This document shows, in pieces, positions 43,023-54,699 of a DNA stretch of 64,000 nt. Below the pieces are notes generated by a model that saw nothing but the letters and a program-made list of their open reading frames with translations, was not told where the DNA came from and did no database searches. Position numbers and translations under genes: made by a program. The stretch's first letter is position 1; the number at the start of each line of letters is the position of its first letter. The stretch spans positions 12,721,864 to 12,785,863 of the forward strand of contig JACGWO010000008.1 of assembly GCA_034509735.1 (NCBI GenBank), read 5' to 3'. The DNA comes from Sesamum alatum. Taxonomy: Eukaryota; Streptophyta; Magnoliopsida; Lamiales; Pedaliaceae.

Positions 43023-43359
43023 TAATCTATATACTTATAAATTACCAACCTATAACAGGTCTATGTTATGTTTCTTTCATTAGAGTCATTAATATATCAA
43101 GCCAAAAATTTATTACTCAAAATTTCATAGTTAATTATTAATTTAAAATATATACAGTTTTGATCTCAAGCTAAAAATTTATTACTCAGTCCAGAAAATT
43201 TCATAGCTAACGCAAGCACATAACTATTAATATTTTTATATATCTTTTACATAAGCATGTGAGCCTAACGGCTGGTATATATAATACTGGGGAAGACAGA
43301 CACTTTCAAATGGTATATATGTTCAAGGGTTTAAAGAATTTATATATATATATATGTGA
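43023..43359. other. Spacer, no gene
   Basis: Two copies of AAAAATTTATTACTCA occur near 43105 and 43175, a short duplication. Otherwise AT-rich. Confidence 0.35.
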
Positions 43360-43605
43360 TATTGTAAATGGGCAAATTACTCCCCAATAAACAAAAAAAC
43401 ACTAGTAATTTATCTTTCTGCATTCTTTAAAATGGAGTAATTTATCTCACTAAACAGGGAGGTAAATTGCTCAATTTTCAAAAATACGAGAAGGTAAATT
43501 GATTCATTTTAAAAGATACAAGAAGATAAATAGGTATTTTATTTTTCATAGGGGAATAATTTGCATTTACAATATCACAAAAGAATTGCTTGCATTTTCT
43601 CCTAT
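43360..43605. mobile_element. Miniature element with GGTAAATTGC repeats, second copy
   Basis: It shares GATATTGTAAATGGGCAAATTAC, AAATGGAGTAATTTA and AGGTAAATTGCTC with the element at 25180-25450. Ends imprecise. Confidence 0.45.
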
Positions 43606-44214
43606 GTTCAAGTGAAGTAGCTTTATAACTTTTTCAAGACAGCTAAGAAGTTAATAATTTTTCCAGAAAGTACTTTATATTTAAAAAAGAAATAGTAATG
43701 TAAATTATTAAAACACATCAGTCTCTTATTCTACCAATTTTTTTTTATCGCTATTAAGTTTATATAAAAATAATATGAAGAATGAAATAGAATTTGTATT
43801 ACATAATATATAAAGTTAATTAGTGAATTCTAACATATTGCTTGCTATATATATATATATATATCCTGTTATTAATTTCTTTTTTGAATGATATACTTTA
43901 TCCAACAAGAGGAAGAGACGTTGTCCACATGTTAGCTAAGTTCATATTCTTATTTTATTATTTTTTTGCTACAAAAATGGAAAAAATAAATGTGGCATTC
44001 CATGAATTAGTGAGGGAGGATTGCGTTTGTGTCTTGTGCGTCGGTTAAGCTTCTTATAGCTAACTTACTATTACAAAAAATCAAGGCCAATTCACGTGAC
44101 AATTAACACATGTCAGAGCGTATGTTTAATCCTATTAAATGCCTTGACAACGATTTAACCTACATCGTGGGCGTGATAATGTTCTATCTTATTTACTAGA
44201 TAATAACGGTTGGT
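43606..44214. other. Intergenic, AT-rich
   Basis: TA microsatellite at about 43845-43864. A 68-codon frame starting within it is not supported as a gene. Confidence 0.4.
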
Positions 44215-44480
44215 AACAATAGAAGAAATATGATTTTTCACTATGTTTAATTATCATAGTTAGGTAAAAAATCGTGGTGAGTCCTACTTGACCTAGACTG
44301 TATAGCGTCTATTTGCAAGCGAAAAATATTAGTTACAGTTAAAAACTATGAGGAGTGTTTTTGTTATAAGTAAAATCATGGTAAGGGTTGATTAACTGTG
44401 GTCAAAACATAAATTTTTGATTTTATTTGATCGTGATAGATAATATTGATTTGTCATAATTATATTAAGCATTTTACGTA
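44215..44480. mobile_element. TTTTGACCAT-type miniature element remnant
   Basis: It contains AAAAATCGTGGTGAG, AAAATATTAGTTACAG and GTCAAAACATAAATTTTTG in a pattern shared with the family elsewhere in the window. Ends not defined. Confidence 0.35.
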
Positions 44481-44566
44481 CTAATTTATAATAGGATACA
44501 TTTTACACTCTTGAAGAATGCGACCCTCATCAATTACCCTCTGTAAACTAACAAAGCTTCACTCAA

Positions 44567-44605
44567 CCCCTTCCCCGCCCGCCCCCCCCCCCCCCCCCCT
44601 CCCCA
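44567..44605 (-). other. C-rich tract (G-quadruplex pattern on minus strand)
   Basis: CCCC, TTCCCC, GCCC, G, then about 18 C, T and CCCC. On the minus strand this gives at least four G runs with short loops. Confidence 0.6.
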
Positions 44606-45153
44606 ACTTTTGTCATAATCCTTTAAATCAAGGAAACCGGACAACAGTTCCCTTGATATGGTATATTCACTTTAATACCTTCTATAGTAAAATATATCAA
44701 TCAATTTACCTTCAAATTTTATTCACTTACGATGTTAGTAAATTAAATGTCGGATTAGTCACGTATTGATAAGATCAATGTTAATACTTTTGAATTAAAA
44801 TAAAGTTATAAACTTGTGTTTGTGCATAACACTAGATATAAATTTAAAGGCAAAAATATTACAAGTGGGCGTTGATCACAGTCTGGCGCCCAAATGTCAA
44901 TTAGTGAGATAATTTTGGGGGTCAATGAGGTAATTCTTTTTGTTTTTCGAAGCAGTAACTCTATTTCGCCCCTTAATCAAAATTTAGGTCTAATACGTTA
45001 GGTCTGTCAATTCGTGGACAATACCTAGACTTAGACCCAGACCCATTTTGATAGTTATTACCCAAACCCATACCTAATATTTTTGCATAAGACCTAGACC
45101 GAGACAAATACTTATTGAAATAATATTTTGAGTATGAATAGAGCCTATAGCCC
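44606..45153. other. Spacer; degenerate repeat at 44990-45150
   Basis: Bases 44990-45150 carry repeated CCTAGAC and GACCCAGACCC phrases and continue after the CACTA element at about 45590 (GGATATCGGTTGGGT). They resemble the old repeat near 12650, so the CACTA element appears to have inserted into it. Confidence 0.35.
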
Positions 45154-45156
45154 AAA

Positions 45157-45575
45157 CACTACAAGAGAATATGATATTAGTGACAAAATATTAAATGATA
45201 ATTTTAAAGTTGTCACTAAAAATATATATTAAGTAACAACATTTTTTATCTTGTCACTATATAATTATTAGTGACAAAAATTGTGTATAAAGTTGTCACT
45301 TATAAATACAATTAGTGACTCATCTATAGTGACAACAACTATTTGTTGTCACTAAGTTGTCATTATACATGAGTCACTAATTGTATTTAGTGACAACTTT
45401 GTTCACATTTTTTTGTTACTAATAACAATTATTACAAAATAATAGTAATTATTAAAATCATAAAATTTATTATTGTGATAAAATAAATATTCTTGTCACT
45501 AAGTATATATAATTAGTGATAATACTAAAATTATTACTTGATTTTTTTATCGCTAATTTTCTATTTCTTGTAGTG
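45157..45575. mobile_element. GTGACAA CACTA miniature element, copy 3 (best preserved)
   Basis: It starts CACTACAAGAGAATATGATA and ends TTTTCTATTTCTTGTAGTG. AAA flanks both ends (45154-45156 and 45576-45578). At 419 bp, with GTGACAA/TTGTCAC repeats throughout and no coding capacity, it serves as the reference copy of the family. Confidence 0.88.
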
Positions 45576-45810
45576 AAAATACACATGAGTATGGATATCG
45601 GTTGGGTAAAGTTGTAATATGCAAAATATATTTGTTTTGTTAATTTAAAATTATTGAATTTCTATATTTTGCTAAATTATCAAACGACTATTTATAATAC
45701 TCAAATTTGAAATAATTGTTTCGTACTTAATTAATTTATACTAATTTAGTATTAATATATAAACATTGTAGTTGAATAAAATTTTAAATCAATTTGATCG
45801 ATATATTTTA

Positions 45811-46065
45811 GGGTAAATTACAGTGACATTCCTTGAGATTAGACCAAAATACACAAACATTTCTTATTTTTTGCAAAATTACAGCTACATCCCCTGAGGT
45901 TATAATTGTATTACAACTACACCCCCTATTCAAATACAAAGCTTACACTAATATCCCCTAAAAAATATTACACTAACACCCCTCAGGGGGTGTAGCTGTA
46001 ATTATATAAAAGACAGGAGTTGTTTGTATAACTGGACCTAACCTCAGGGGTGTTAATGTAATTAA
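45811..46065. mobile_element. MULE-type miniature element (GGGTAAATTACAG ends)
   Basis: Left GGGTAAATTACAGTGACA mirrors right GTGTTAATGTAATTAA. The interior pairs ACATCCCCTGAGGTTATAA with its complement. Flanks TATATTTTA and TATATTTTTA are near-identical. Confidence 0.6.
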
Positions 46066-46555
46066 TATATTTTTATTATAAATGCATTAAAGTGAATATA
46101 TCATATTATTAAAACTCAAGAGTAATTTTATTCATTTTCATTTAATTTAAAGAATTATCTCAAAGATAGAAAAGTAAGCAAAACTTTATTTAGTTTAGGG
46201 GGTAATTGACAAGATTGGTATATTTTATGACGGAAAATAATTTTTTTTTTTTTTTTTTGGTGCAATGTTAAGTTTTTATTGATATAAACGTAATAATTGC
46301 TAGCTATTTATTTTGAATATACCTCGAAGTTTGGTAATTGACTCCAGGTTGATTGAATCCAATTTGACCTACCTGGAAAACTGGAATTCTTGCAACAACT
46401 TTTTGACCTCACTCTCCCCAAATCACAACATCTCACCCCACACCCCATTCCCAAAATTCAATTCTTGAATTTTGTGCCTCCTTTTAATCAATCACTTTTG
46501 TCAATCACACCTAAATAAAGTCGTGAAATTGGGGCTAATAATTACAAAATTATAG
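46066..46555. other. Spacer, no gene
   Basis: T16-18 run near 46240. Bases 46330-46540 are less AT-rich but show no coding or RNA signature. Confidence 0.35.
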
Positions 46556-46559
46556 GTTT

Positions 46560-46561
46560 TT

Positions 46562-46594
<33 letters not shown>

Positions 46595-46620
46595 TATTAT
46601 TATTATTATTATTATCATCA
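46560..46620. repeat. (AAT)n-(ATT)n palindromic microsatellite
   Basis: About ten ATA/AAT units are followed by about eight ATT units, so the tract can form a hairpin. Confidence 0.8.
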
Positions 46621-46680
46621 AATATTGATAATTGATATATTAACTATTATAATTATAAATATTATTAAAACTTATAATAT

Positions 46681-47140
46681 AATGCTACAATAAAATATAA
46701 TATTAGTGATAAAATACTAATATAATTTTGAAGTTTGTCACGAAATATATATATTAAGTGACGATAATTTTGATTTTGTCACAATATAATAATTACTGAT
46801 AAAAATTTGTACATAAAGTTGCCACCATAGATAATATAGAGACACATCTATATATAGTAACAACACAAATATATTGACAAAAAATAATTATTGTCACTAA
46901 ATAGTCAAATGTGCCACTAATTGCTTTTAATAATAATTTAATGCATAATTTTTTCTGAATAATTTTTACTAATTATGATAATATTTCACAAAATAATCAT
47001 GACTAAATAAACTATAAAATTTACTATGTGATAAAAAAATATTTTTATCACCAACTATATGAAATTAATGTCAACATTCAAATTGTCATTTGATTTTTTT
47101 TTGTTGCTCATCTTTTTTTTTTTGTTTTTTTTTAGTTCTA
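46681..47140. mobile_element. GTGACAA CACTA miniature element, copy 4 (degenerate)
   Basis: It begins GCTACAATAAAATATAATATTAGTG and keeps TTAAGTGACGATAATTTTG and ATTGTCATTTGATTTTTTT near its right end, collinear with 45157-45575. Both termini have decayed and no TSD is visible. Confidence 0.6.
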
Positions 47141-47302
47141 TCGATTTACTTAAAAAAAAAAGATATATCGTATCAATTACTTGTGAAAATTTATGGCATT
47201 CCTTGAATATGTAATTGGTTATAAATTTATGAACCATAAAAAAATAATCATATAACAGTGAGAGATTTTTTTATGTAATTTAATAGCTCATAATATAATT
47301 TA

Positions 47303-48842
47303 GGGATAATTACATTTACACCCCCTCACTTATTATCCATTTACACAAACCACCCCTATCTTTTGAAAAATTACAGAAATCACCCCTAACAGCCTTTAAA
47401 ATCCAAAAATACCCCTATTAAATTAGTCAAACTTTAATATAAATTTTAAAGGACCAAAATGCCGTTAGGAGTGTTTCTGTAATTACCAAAAGATAGAGGG
47501 GGTGATAATGTAATGTTTATGATGATGAGTAATATGACCCCATATATTTTTTCATTATTTATATCAAACTTAAATTTAAATTATTTTATTAACTTTTTTT
47601 AACTGAATCTCTATATAAAATTACCGTTTCTAATAATTAAAATATTAAATTATTAAATTAATATATATTTCTAAAATTAGTTACTAGATTATAAGTTTAA
47701 ATTAAAAAATTATCATACTTGAATACATTATTTGAAATTATTAAAATTAAAAAAATATTTATCCTATATTTTTATTTATTACTAAATTTTATTAAAATTA
47801 ATATATTATAATTTAAAATAATTTATGAATTTTATATAAATCATATCATAATTAGTAAAGTAAATAATTTATTTATTAAAAAGATATTTTAAATTCTTTT
47901 TTTTTTAAATTATCCCTCACCCCCACTACCCCGCTTGCGCCCTCCTCGTCGCCTCCCCGCCTGCGCCCGACCCCTCTTCCGCTTTCGCCCGCCTTCGTTG
48001 TCACCCTCCTCCACCTTCGTCCACTATCTAAATATGTATGTACAAAAATATAAACATATATTATATATGTATAAATATATATATTTTTATATATGTATAA
48101 TTTATTAATTATAGTAACATTTAGATACAAATAAACATAGTGGATAAATAATCTTTTAATTTTAAAAATCTAAAATCATTTATACAAGTGTGATAATTAT
48201 AATTTTAATGTATAGCCTAGTAACTAATTTTTTGTAATATATTAATTGATAATTTAATATTTCAACTATTAAAATGTGTAATTTATGTAAAGATTCAATA
48301 AATAGTTAATAAAATTATTTAAACTTAAATTTAATTAAGTTTGATATAATTTATTAATTTTAGTTATAAATACAAATAGAGGATAAATAATTTTTTAATT
48401 TTAAAAATCTAAAATATTTATACAAGTGGATAATTATAATTTAAATGTACAGCATAGTAACTAACTTTATAAATATATATTAATTGAATAATTTAATATT
48501 TCAATTATTAAAATTTGTGATTTCATATAGAGATTCAATTAAATAAAGTTAATAAAATAATTTAAATTTAAATTTAAGTTTGATATAAATAATAAAAAAA
48601 TATATGGGGTCATATTACTCATCCTCATAGACATTACATTAACACCCCTCTACCTTTTGGTAACTACAGAAACACCCCTAAGGGCATTTTTGTCCTTCAA
48701 AATTCATATTAAAATTTGACCAAGTCAATAGGAGTATTTTTGTATTTTAAAGACTGTCATAGGTGGATTCTGTAATTTTTCAAAAGATAGGGATAATTTG
48801 TGTAAATGAACAATAGGTGAGAGGAGTAAATATAATTATCCC
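47303..48842. mobile_element. 1.54-kb MULE-type foldback element with GC-rich core
   Basis: It starts GGGATAATTACATTTACACC and ends GTAAATATAATTATCCC. The exact 9-bp TATAATTTA flanks both sides (47294-47302 and 48843-48851). Arms of about 500 bp are inverted (AAACCACCCCTATCTTTTG versus CAAAAGATAGGGATAATTTG; ATGACCCCATATATTTTTT versus AAAAAATATATGGGGTCAT). The right arm contains a tandem duplication of about 240 bp (about 48108-48353 and 48354-48595). A C-rich core (47910-48030) contrasts sharply with the AT-rich arms. Its terminal sequence matches the 283-bp family B element at 11378. Confidence 0.88.
47910..48030. other. GC-rich core of the foldback element
   Basis: About 120 bp dominated by C, with repeats such as CGCCCTCCTCGTCGCC and CCGCCTGCGCCCGACC. 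On the minus strand one frame reads Arg/Gly/Glu-rich. It may be a captured genomic fragment as in Pack-MULEs. No protein family recognised. Confidence 0.45.
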
Positions 48843-48851
48843 TATAATTTA

Positions 48852-49199
48852 ATAGTACCTAAATAGATAACATGTCACGTACTAATTTATTGGATTGAGG
48901 TGCAGTTTTTTCTTCAATCTTTAAAGTGAATGAATCTTGTTAAAAGGTTGCAATTATTATGGCCCTATTCTCCATGCTTTATTTGGTTAAAGTTATGTGA
49001 TAAAATATTCATCACCCTGCTTTAAATGAATCATGCAAAGTGTTTAATGCATTTAAGCATTTTTCTTTAAACTTTTTAGAACATCTAATAAAATGTTACG
49101 AAAGTTTTGGTATTCTTTTTAGAGAGAGCTAATAAAGCTTAAAAAAAAATATTTGGAATTTATAAATTCTTTTTTTAAAAAAAATAAGAAATTCCTAAC
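48852..49199. other. Spacer, no gene
   Basis: Nothing recognised. Confidence 0.4.
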
Positions 49200-49460
49200 T
49201 TATTTTAAGTGTTTTAACAAACGCTTCAAATTAGTTACGGCTATAATATTTAATTAGTTACGCTTCAACATTATAACAAATGATATAATGTGTAATTACG
49301 GCTAATATTTTGATCTTGCCCACTTAAACATTAGCGAACTATAGTACAAATGTGATTAATAACCATTCTTCATGGTCTTTAACTTTTGACCATTTCCAAC
49401 CAAAACTCATATGACCATTTCCAACCAAAACTCATATTTTTTTTAGTAATTTGTGTAATT
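49200..49460. mobile_element. TTTTGACCAT-type miniature element remnant
   Basis: TTACGGCTAATATTTTGATC, AACTTTTGACCATTTCC (with CATTTCCAACCAAAACTCAT duplicated in tandem) and the end-like ATATTTTTTTTAGTAA match the family elsewhere. Confidence 0.4.
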
Positions 49461-50053
49461 CATTCCAGGATAATATAACGTAGAAAGAATTACATAATTA
49501 AGTTCAAGCAAATATGTTTAATTTTTTCAGTAGTTCAACATTCCAAATAAAGATTATTGTAATATATATATATACATATATGCTCATTTTTAATAAAAAG
49601 GATCACATCATAAATAGGGTTGATAATAGACTCCACTAGCTACAGATATTCTTAAAAACACTGTCTATGATTGGGTGCATGATTGTTTGGCATCCATCAG
49701 TTCATTCCTTAGAAAATATAGATCCGAACGAATTAATACAATATCAATCAATTATTAAGAGGATACAACATTATTATTTAATATTTTCATACTTTATATA
49801 TATATATATATATAAATTATTCAAAAAATGGAGTAGTTGAAAAGTGAAATAAAAGTTAGATGGCTTTCTGGGTGGGTGGGTGGGGGGGGGGGGGTTGTGC
49901 TGCTTTTTGAGAACCCAAAGTGGTGGACTTTTGATGAATTGTTTCTTGAGGAAAGTGAAGATTCTTTGCATGTACAAATTCCAAAGCAGAAAATGAGAAG
50001 CATTACACAAATGTTAAGTTTTCAATTTTGCCTAGTGCTGCTCAAATGCTGTT

Positions 50054-50084
<31 letters not shown>

Positions 50085-50294
50085 CATAAAACCCCACAGC
50101 TTTATATGCACCTTGAATTTCTGAGTAATTTGTTCCATTCTGCGAAACGTTTCGTAATTTGTTGTTTTCCAAATGAATATTTGAATATTATTATATACAT
50201 AGGCTACCTTGTTTTATTTCTACATCGAGATTTGTAGTCCATTTTTTCAAAAAAAAAAAAAAAAAATTGCTATGGAGAATCTGCATTATAATTG
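49461..50294. other. Spacer with TA and GA microsatellites
   Basis: (TA)n at about 49795-49815, (GA)n at about 50053-50078, A17 near 50250. The G-rich tract is listed separately. No gene recognised. Confidence 0.4.
49870..49894 (+). other. Strong G-quadruplex motif
   Basis: GGGTGGGTGGGTGGGG and a further run of G: four G runs with single-T loops, the most stable class of intramolecular quadruplex. Confidence 0.75.
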
Positions 50295-50660
50295 TGACAA
50301 AACATATACGCAAGTAACACAGAAGCGCACAGCATGAATCAAGGCCATGATTCTATAGTTTGGAGAGAAAAAAATATCTGTGATATATGTGGAGAATGAA
50401 CCTTGAGTTACTTATACATGTTGCAGAAAATAAAATTGTAATAACTGCATGCCACGTGTTTGCCAGCTCATTGATAGCTGGCTCCATCTATCTAAAAATG
50501 CTAACACCTAAGAAAGCGTGTAAGGCCTAACTAATAAAAACGTAAAAGTGACTTTGTACATTTAAATTAGGCGGGCAACTTCTTCCTTTGGGATCTTCAA
50601 CGGTTGCAACTAATTTTTAAAGTTAATCCCTTTCGGCTACAATTGTTGTCTTGTTATAAC
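50295..50660 (-). repeat. 3' LTR of the copia element
   Basis: On the minus strand it ends in TATGTTTTGTCA at 50295. It shares long blocks with 55558-55938. Confidence 0.85.
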
Positions 50661-50665
50661 CCCCA

Positions 50666-51290
50666 TCAAGGCGGCGCATGGGAGAACATGCCCAGTTTGG
50701 ACAGTAGGTGAGAGAAGACAACAACTAGAAGGGACTTTGTAAACAAATCCACTAATTGTTGTTTGCCGGAAATGTGAGAAGGGGCAATGAAGCCCCTCTT
50801 GAATTGATCACGCACAAGATGATAGTTGACGTGAAGGTGTTTAGTTCTCTCATGGAAGATAGGGTTATCAGTAATATGGATTGCCGTCTTGTTATCACAC
50901 CAAAACAGAATTGGACAGCCAACAGGAATACGAAACTCTTGAATCAAATAACTGATCCAAAGGAGCTCACAGACGTGAAACCCATACTATGAAACTCAGC
51001 CACAACGGAGGACCGGGAAACAGTAGCTTGCTTTTTGGACTTCCAAGAAATTAAGGCTCCACCCAAAAAGATGCAATAGCCAGTAATAGATCTCCGAGTA
51101 TCAATACATGAAGCCCAATCGAAGTCGGAATAGGCAGAGAGTTTAAGATCAGTATTTGCTGGGAAAAAAATAGCCCAAAAGATGGAGTGCCTTTCAAATA
51201 GCGGAGTAGCAGAGAGCAATATCCCAGTGTGGCTACCTAGGATACTGAAGAACCTGGCTAAGCTGTTGCACGACATATGAAATATTCGGT
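50666..51290 (-). pseudogene. Copia RNase H
   Basis: Two frames. 51276-50944 has [25 protein letters not shown] and [15 protein letters not shown]. 50947-50666 has FWCDNKTAIHI, FHERTKHLHVNYH and QLVDLFTKSL. Both are standard copia RNase H motifs. A frameshift near 50945 separates them, and the last residues run to the purine tract before the 3' LTR. Confidence 0.85.
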
Positions 51291-51421
51291 TTGGAAAAGC
51301 CTAAATACAGGACACGGCGAAACAACTATCTGTATCGATCAGGTGATGAAAAGAGAGGTCTAGTGTCAACATGAAATTTTATTTCCGGAGGTAAAGGAGT
51401 ATTTTTTTGGCTTCACATCCT

Positions 51422-52260
51422 CTATCCTACAGTCAACAAGAATATATTTAAGGTACTTCTGTTGAGTGATACAAATACCCTGTGGAGACCTAGCCAATTC
51501 CAAGCCCAAAAAATACTTGGCAAACCCCAAGTCTTTGATTGTGAAGAGGTCATGTAGATAAGCTTTAACAAAACATACAGAGCATTAATAGAGATCCTTG
51601 TAAGAAGGACATCATCCACGTAAACCAATACGACAATGAAGGTAGAACCTGAGGCTTGAGTAAAGAGGCAATAATTATATGGTGACTGTTTCAACCAAAA
51701 TTTTCCAGCCTAGTAGTAAGCTCCAAGTTCCACTGTCGTGAGGTCTATTTTAGGCCATAGAAAGACTTCTTCAACCTACACACTTGTCTTGAATAGCCTT
51801 AGTATACCCCTCTGGAGGTTGCATATAGACCTCCTCATCCAAATGCCCATTTAATAAGGCATTATTCACATCCAGCTGCAAAATAGGCCAAGAATAAGAG
51901 GAAGCAATGGTGAGGAAAACCCTTACTGTTACTGTCTTTGCCACTAGAGAAAGACCGTGGAAGTAGTCCACCCCCTCAATCTGCTTGTAACCTTTAGCTA
52001 CAAGTCTTGCCTTGTAACGATTAATAGTTCCATCATGGCTTAGTTTAAGCTTGTTGACCTATCGTGAACCAACAACCTTTTTACCTACAGGCAACTCGGT
52101 TAGCTCCCAAGTGTGGTTCCTCTCTAGAGTAGTAAGTTCTATCAACATTACCTCCCTCCAATGAACATCTATACTAGCGTGACTAAATGATCTGGGCTCT
52201 TGTATTGCATTTACCTGCACCATAAAAAATAGTGTGCAGAGCTAAAAGTGTTAGGACTAC
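51422..52260 (-). pseudogene. Copia reverse transcriptase
   Basis: 51971-51771 encodes [26 protein letters not shown], the LDVxNAFLxGxLxExVYMxQPxGF motif. 51694-51422 has PYNYCLF and VVLVYVDDVLL with the catalytic YVDD. Upstream (to about 52260) are copies of the W-rich and [10 protein letters not shown] regions, broken by stops. Confidence 0.85.
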
Positions 52261-52855
52261 ATAAATGAGGAGTATGAGCAGAAAAGTGGCAGACATAATC
52301 TTGGAGCTAAACAGGTTGGGGAACCTATCTATGTGACCTTATAAGAAAAATGTCAGGAGGAGGAATGGTTTCAATACATATAGGAGGAGAAGGTAAAGTA
52401 ACAGTAGTGTGATCAGTGGGTGACAGTGAGGCATCATTATCAACCACAATTATAGGAAGAGCAGTAGAATTTTGTATGGAGGGGGAAGATTGGAAAGGGA
52501 AGACAATTTCAACAAACTGAACATCTCTTGAGACAAGGAAGGAATGTGTGTTAAGGTAATATAGTTTGTGGGCTTTGTGGGATTAACTATAGCCTAAAAG
52601 ACACATTTATGAGCCCTTTGATCAAATTTGTCATTATGAGGGACTGTAAGCATAGCACAAGCAACCAAACACTTTTATGTGGTTGAGGTCAAGAGGTTTG
52701 TTGTGCAGTAGCTCAAAAGGTGATTTCCACATAAGAAGTGAAGAGGGTAACCTATTGATCAGGTAAGCAGCCCCTCGAAATTTCGAGGCAAGGAATCTCT
52801 ATATAACAATGCTCGAGCTACTGTCAATACATGTTTATGTTTCCTCTTAGCAATG

Positions 52856-53100
52856 CTATTTTGTTGAGGTGTGTGTGGACAAAAGCATTGGTGTTTGACC
52901 TAAAGATTGGAAAAGGTTGTGGCAATATGAGTTGACAAATTTAGTTCCATTGTATGATCTAATTGTTTTGAATTTGGAACCATACTGATTTTGGATAGAA
53001 ATGACAAATGTGCTCAGGTTAGATGGGACTTGGGACTTATATTGCAACAAGAACACATATGTAGCCCAACAATAGTCATCAACCACTGTGAAGAAGTACT
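52856..53100 (-). pseudogene. Copia integrase, C-terminal side
   Basis: The frame reads VVDDYCWATYVFLLQYKSQV and IRSYNGTKFVNSYC, the integrase catalytic region; the second catalytic Asp position reads N (SYNGTKF instead of SDNGTEF). The segment starts abruptly at about 53100, where foreign DNA lies. Confidence 0.8.
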
Positions 53101-53610
53101 ACTTTGCCGCTTCCCTTTCCCTGACTTAGGGCTTATGGCTGGCCTAGTAGTTTCTCTTCTCTAGATGGAGTATAGATCGGGTCTATCTTATGCGCCAACT
53201 AAGTTGACTTCTATTGTTGGCTCGATTCCTACCATTTCGAAAAGCTTACTAGCTAGGCCGGTTTGCTTAACTACTTCTTTCCTTTGCCTGACTTTACCTG
53301 ACCCCGATGGTTCCTACCTGCCAACTAGGCAGTCAGTCACTTTCTTTGCTTTAGCTACAACTAGAAAACAAAGAATTCACTACGCTCAGAGTCTCCTACC
53401 ACGCTTTACGCGCTTAGCTCCCCCGTTCATGCTCCTCACCCGAGGATACTCACTCACGCTAAATATGGTATTAAGATGTTCTTTTCGTAAAGAGATGATC
53501 ACCCAGAAAGCGACTTAACAACATTCTTATCCCTAGCATGAATTTCGAAAGAAGAAGATTCGACTATTTCTCAACAATCTAATTTGATAAAAGGTCTTTG
53601 AAGTGTCCTG
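53101..53610. other. Organelle-like insertion within copia integrase
   Basis: Integrase coding stops at about 53100 and resumes at about 53610. The intervening ~500 bp has higher GC than the surroundings, no retroelement similarity, and phrases such as CTAGCTAGGCCGGTTTGC and GAAAGAAGAAGATTCGAC that look to me like plant mitochondrial intergenic DNA. A 117-codon plus frame inside has no recognised product. Origin is inferred from style only. Confidence 0.35.
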
Positions 53611-54055
53611 GCGAATGCAACATTCGAGCAATTATTTGAGGTAGGCAAATTGTAAGGACCCCATACATCTAAATGCTCAAGTTCAAAAATGGTAGAGCTT
53701 TGTATTTCACAAGTGGTAAAGGATAATCTTTGTTGCTTGGCTAAAGGACATACATCACAATGATCAAAAAGTGGTGCAGTATTTATTGTGGAAATGTGTT
53801 GCATCTCAGAAATGGAAGGATGTCCTAGTCGTTGTGCCATAAGTTGGCATCTTTATTGCTGGAAACACTACATGCTGAGTTTAAAAATATAAGGGCAGAA
53901 TATTGTTGAATTACAACAAAATCAAAGGAAGACTTATTGATGACATAGAGGTTCCCCACCATCTCCCCAACTGCCAAGACATGATCAATCTTTTGGTCTT
54001 GTATCAAACAATGTGAAGGTAAGAACAAAAACTTGACACAATTGGAAGTGCACAA
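53611..54055 (-). pseudogene. Copia pre-integrase (GAG-pre-integrase, HHCC zinc-binding region)
   Basis: 53840-53571 reads AQRLGHPSISEM, CDVCPLAKQQRLSF and FELEHLDVWGPYNLPT, the copia HHCC region and start of the integrase core. 54055-53825 gives the preceding DHVLAVGEMVGNLYVI-type segment in another frame. The first catalytic Asp (HLDVWGP) is kept. Confidence 0.82.
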
Positions 54056-54699
54056 TTTATGGACTACGAGCAGATTGTAATGAAAACTTGGGAAACAAAG
54101 AACGTCAGTTAGAATGAATTTGTGATGTATGGTGACATTTCCAACGTGCCGAACAGATTGAGAGGTACTATTAGGAGATGGAGAAGAGATTTATGCATAG
54201 GTTTGAAGTGAGTGGTAAGTACACTTAGCTCAGCACACATGTGGTTTGTAGCACATATATCTACAATTGGAAAATCCAATCTATCAGCACTAGACTTAGT
54301 AAATGCACATCGTATACTTGCATAATCATCACCCTGTGCGAAATTAGCATGTAATGGATCCTATGGCATGTTCGCCTTCATGAGCTTCAGTAGCTCTGTA
54401 ACTTGTTTCATAGCATTTGCGAAGGTATGTGTATTGTCAACTTCCCCTCTCCCAACCAGTTGCTCCTTTTCACAGACATTAAAGCCTCGTACTGGAGTTC
54501 CATCCTTCTTATTTTGTTCAATAAAACCTTTATACTAGTCGGGAAACCAATGAATCTTGAAGCAACTCTCTTTTGTGTGACCTGGCTTGTCAGTGTGTAC
54601 AATATTGTGACCGCTTATCTACTGCCTCCTTTCTTTTATAATCCCGCGTATATACTCCAATGTTCCTTTGATTTTCCTGCTTAGGATCTCACCACTTAG

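Noticed and set aside
47876..48130. 84-codon minus frame across the GC-rich core
   Set aside because: The N-terminal part is translated TA microsatellite and the rest is low-complexity Arg/Gly; no evidence of selection.
53165..53518. 117-codon plus frame as a functional gene
   Set aside because: It lies in the foreign block within copia integrase, has no start context or domain, and is better explained as organelle-like DNA.
54403..54684. 93-codon plus-strand frame
   Set aside because: Antisense to the copia gag/protease region; no domain.
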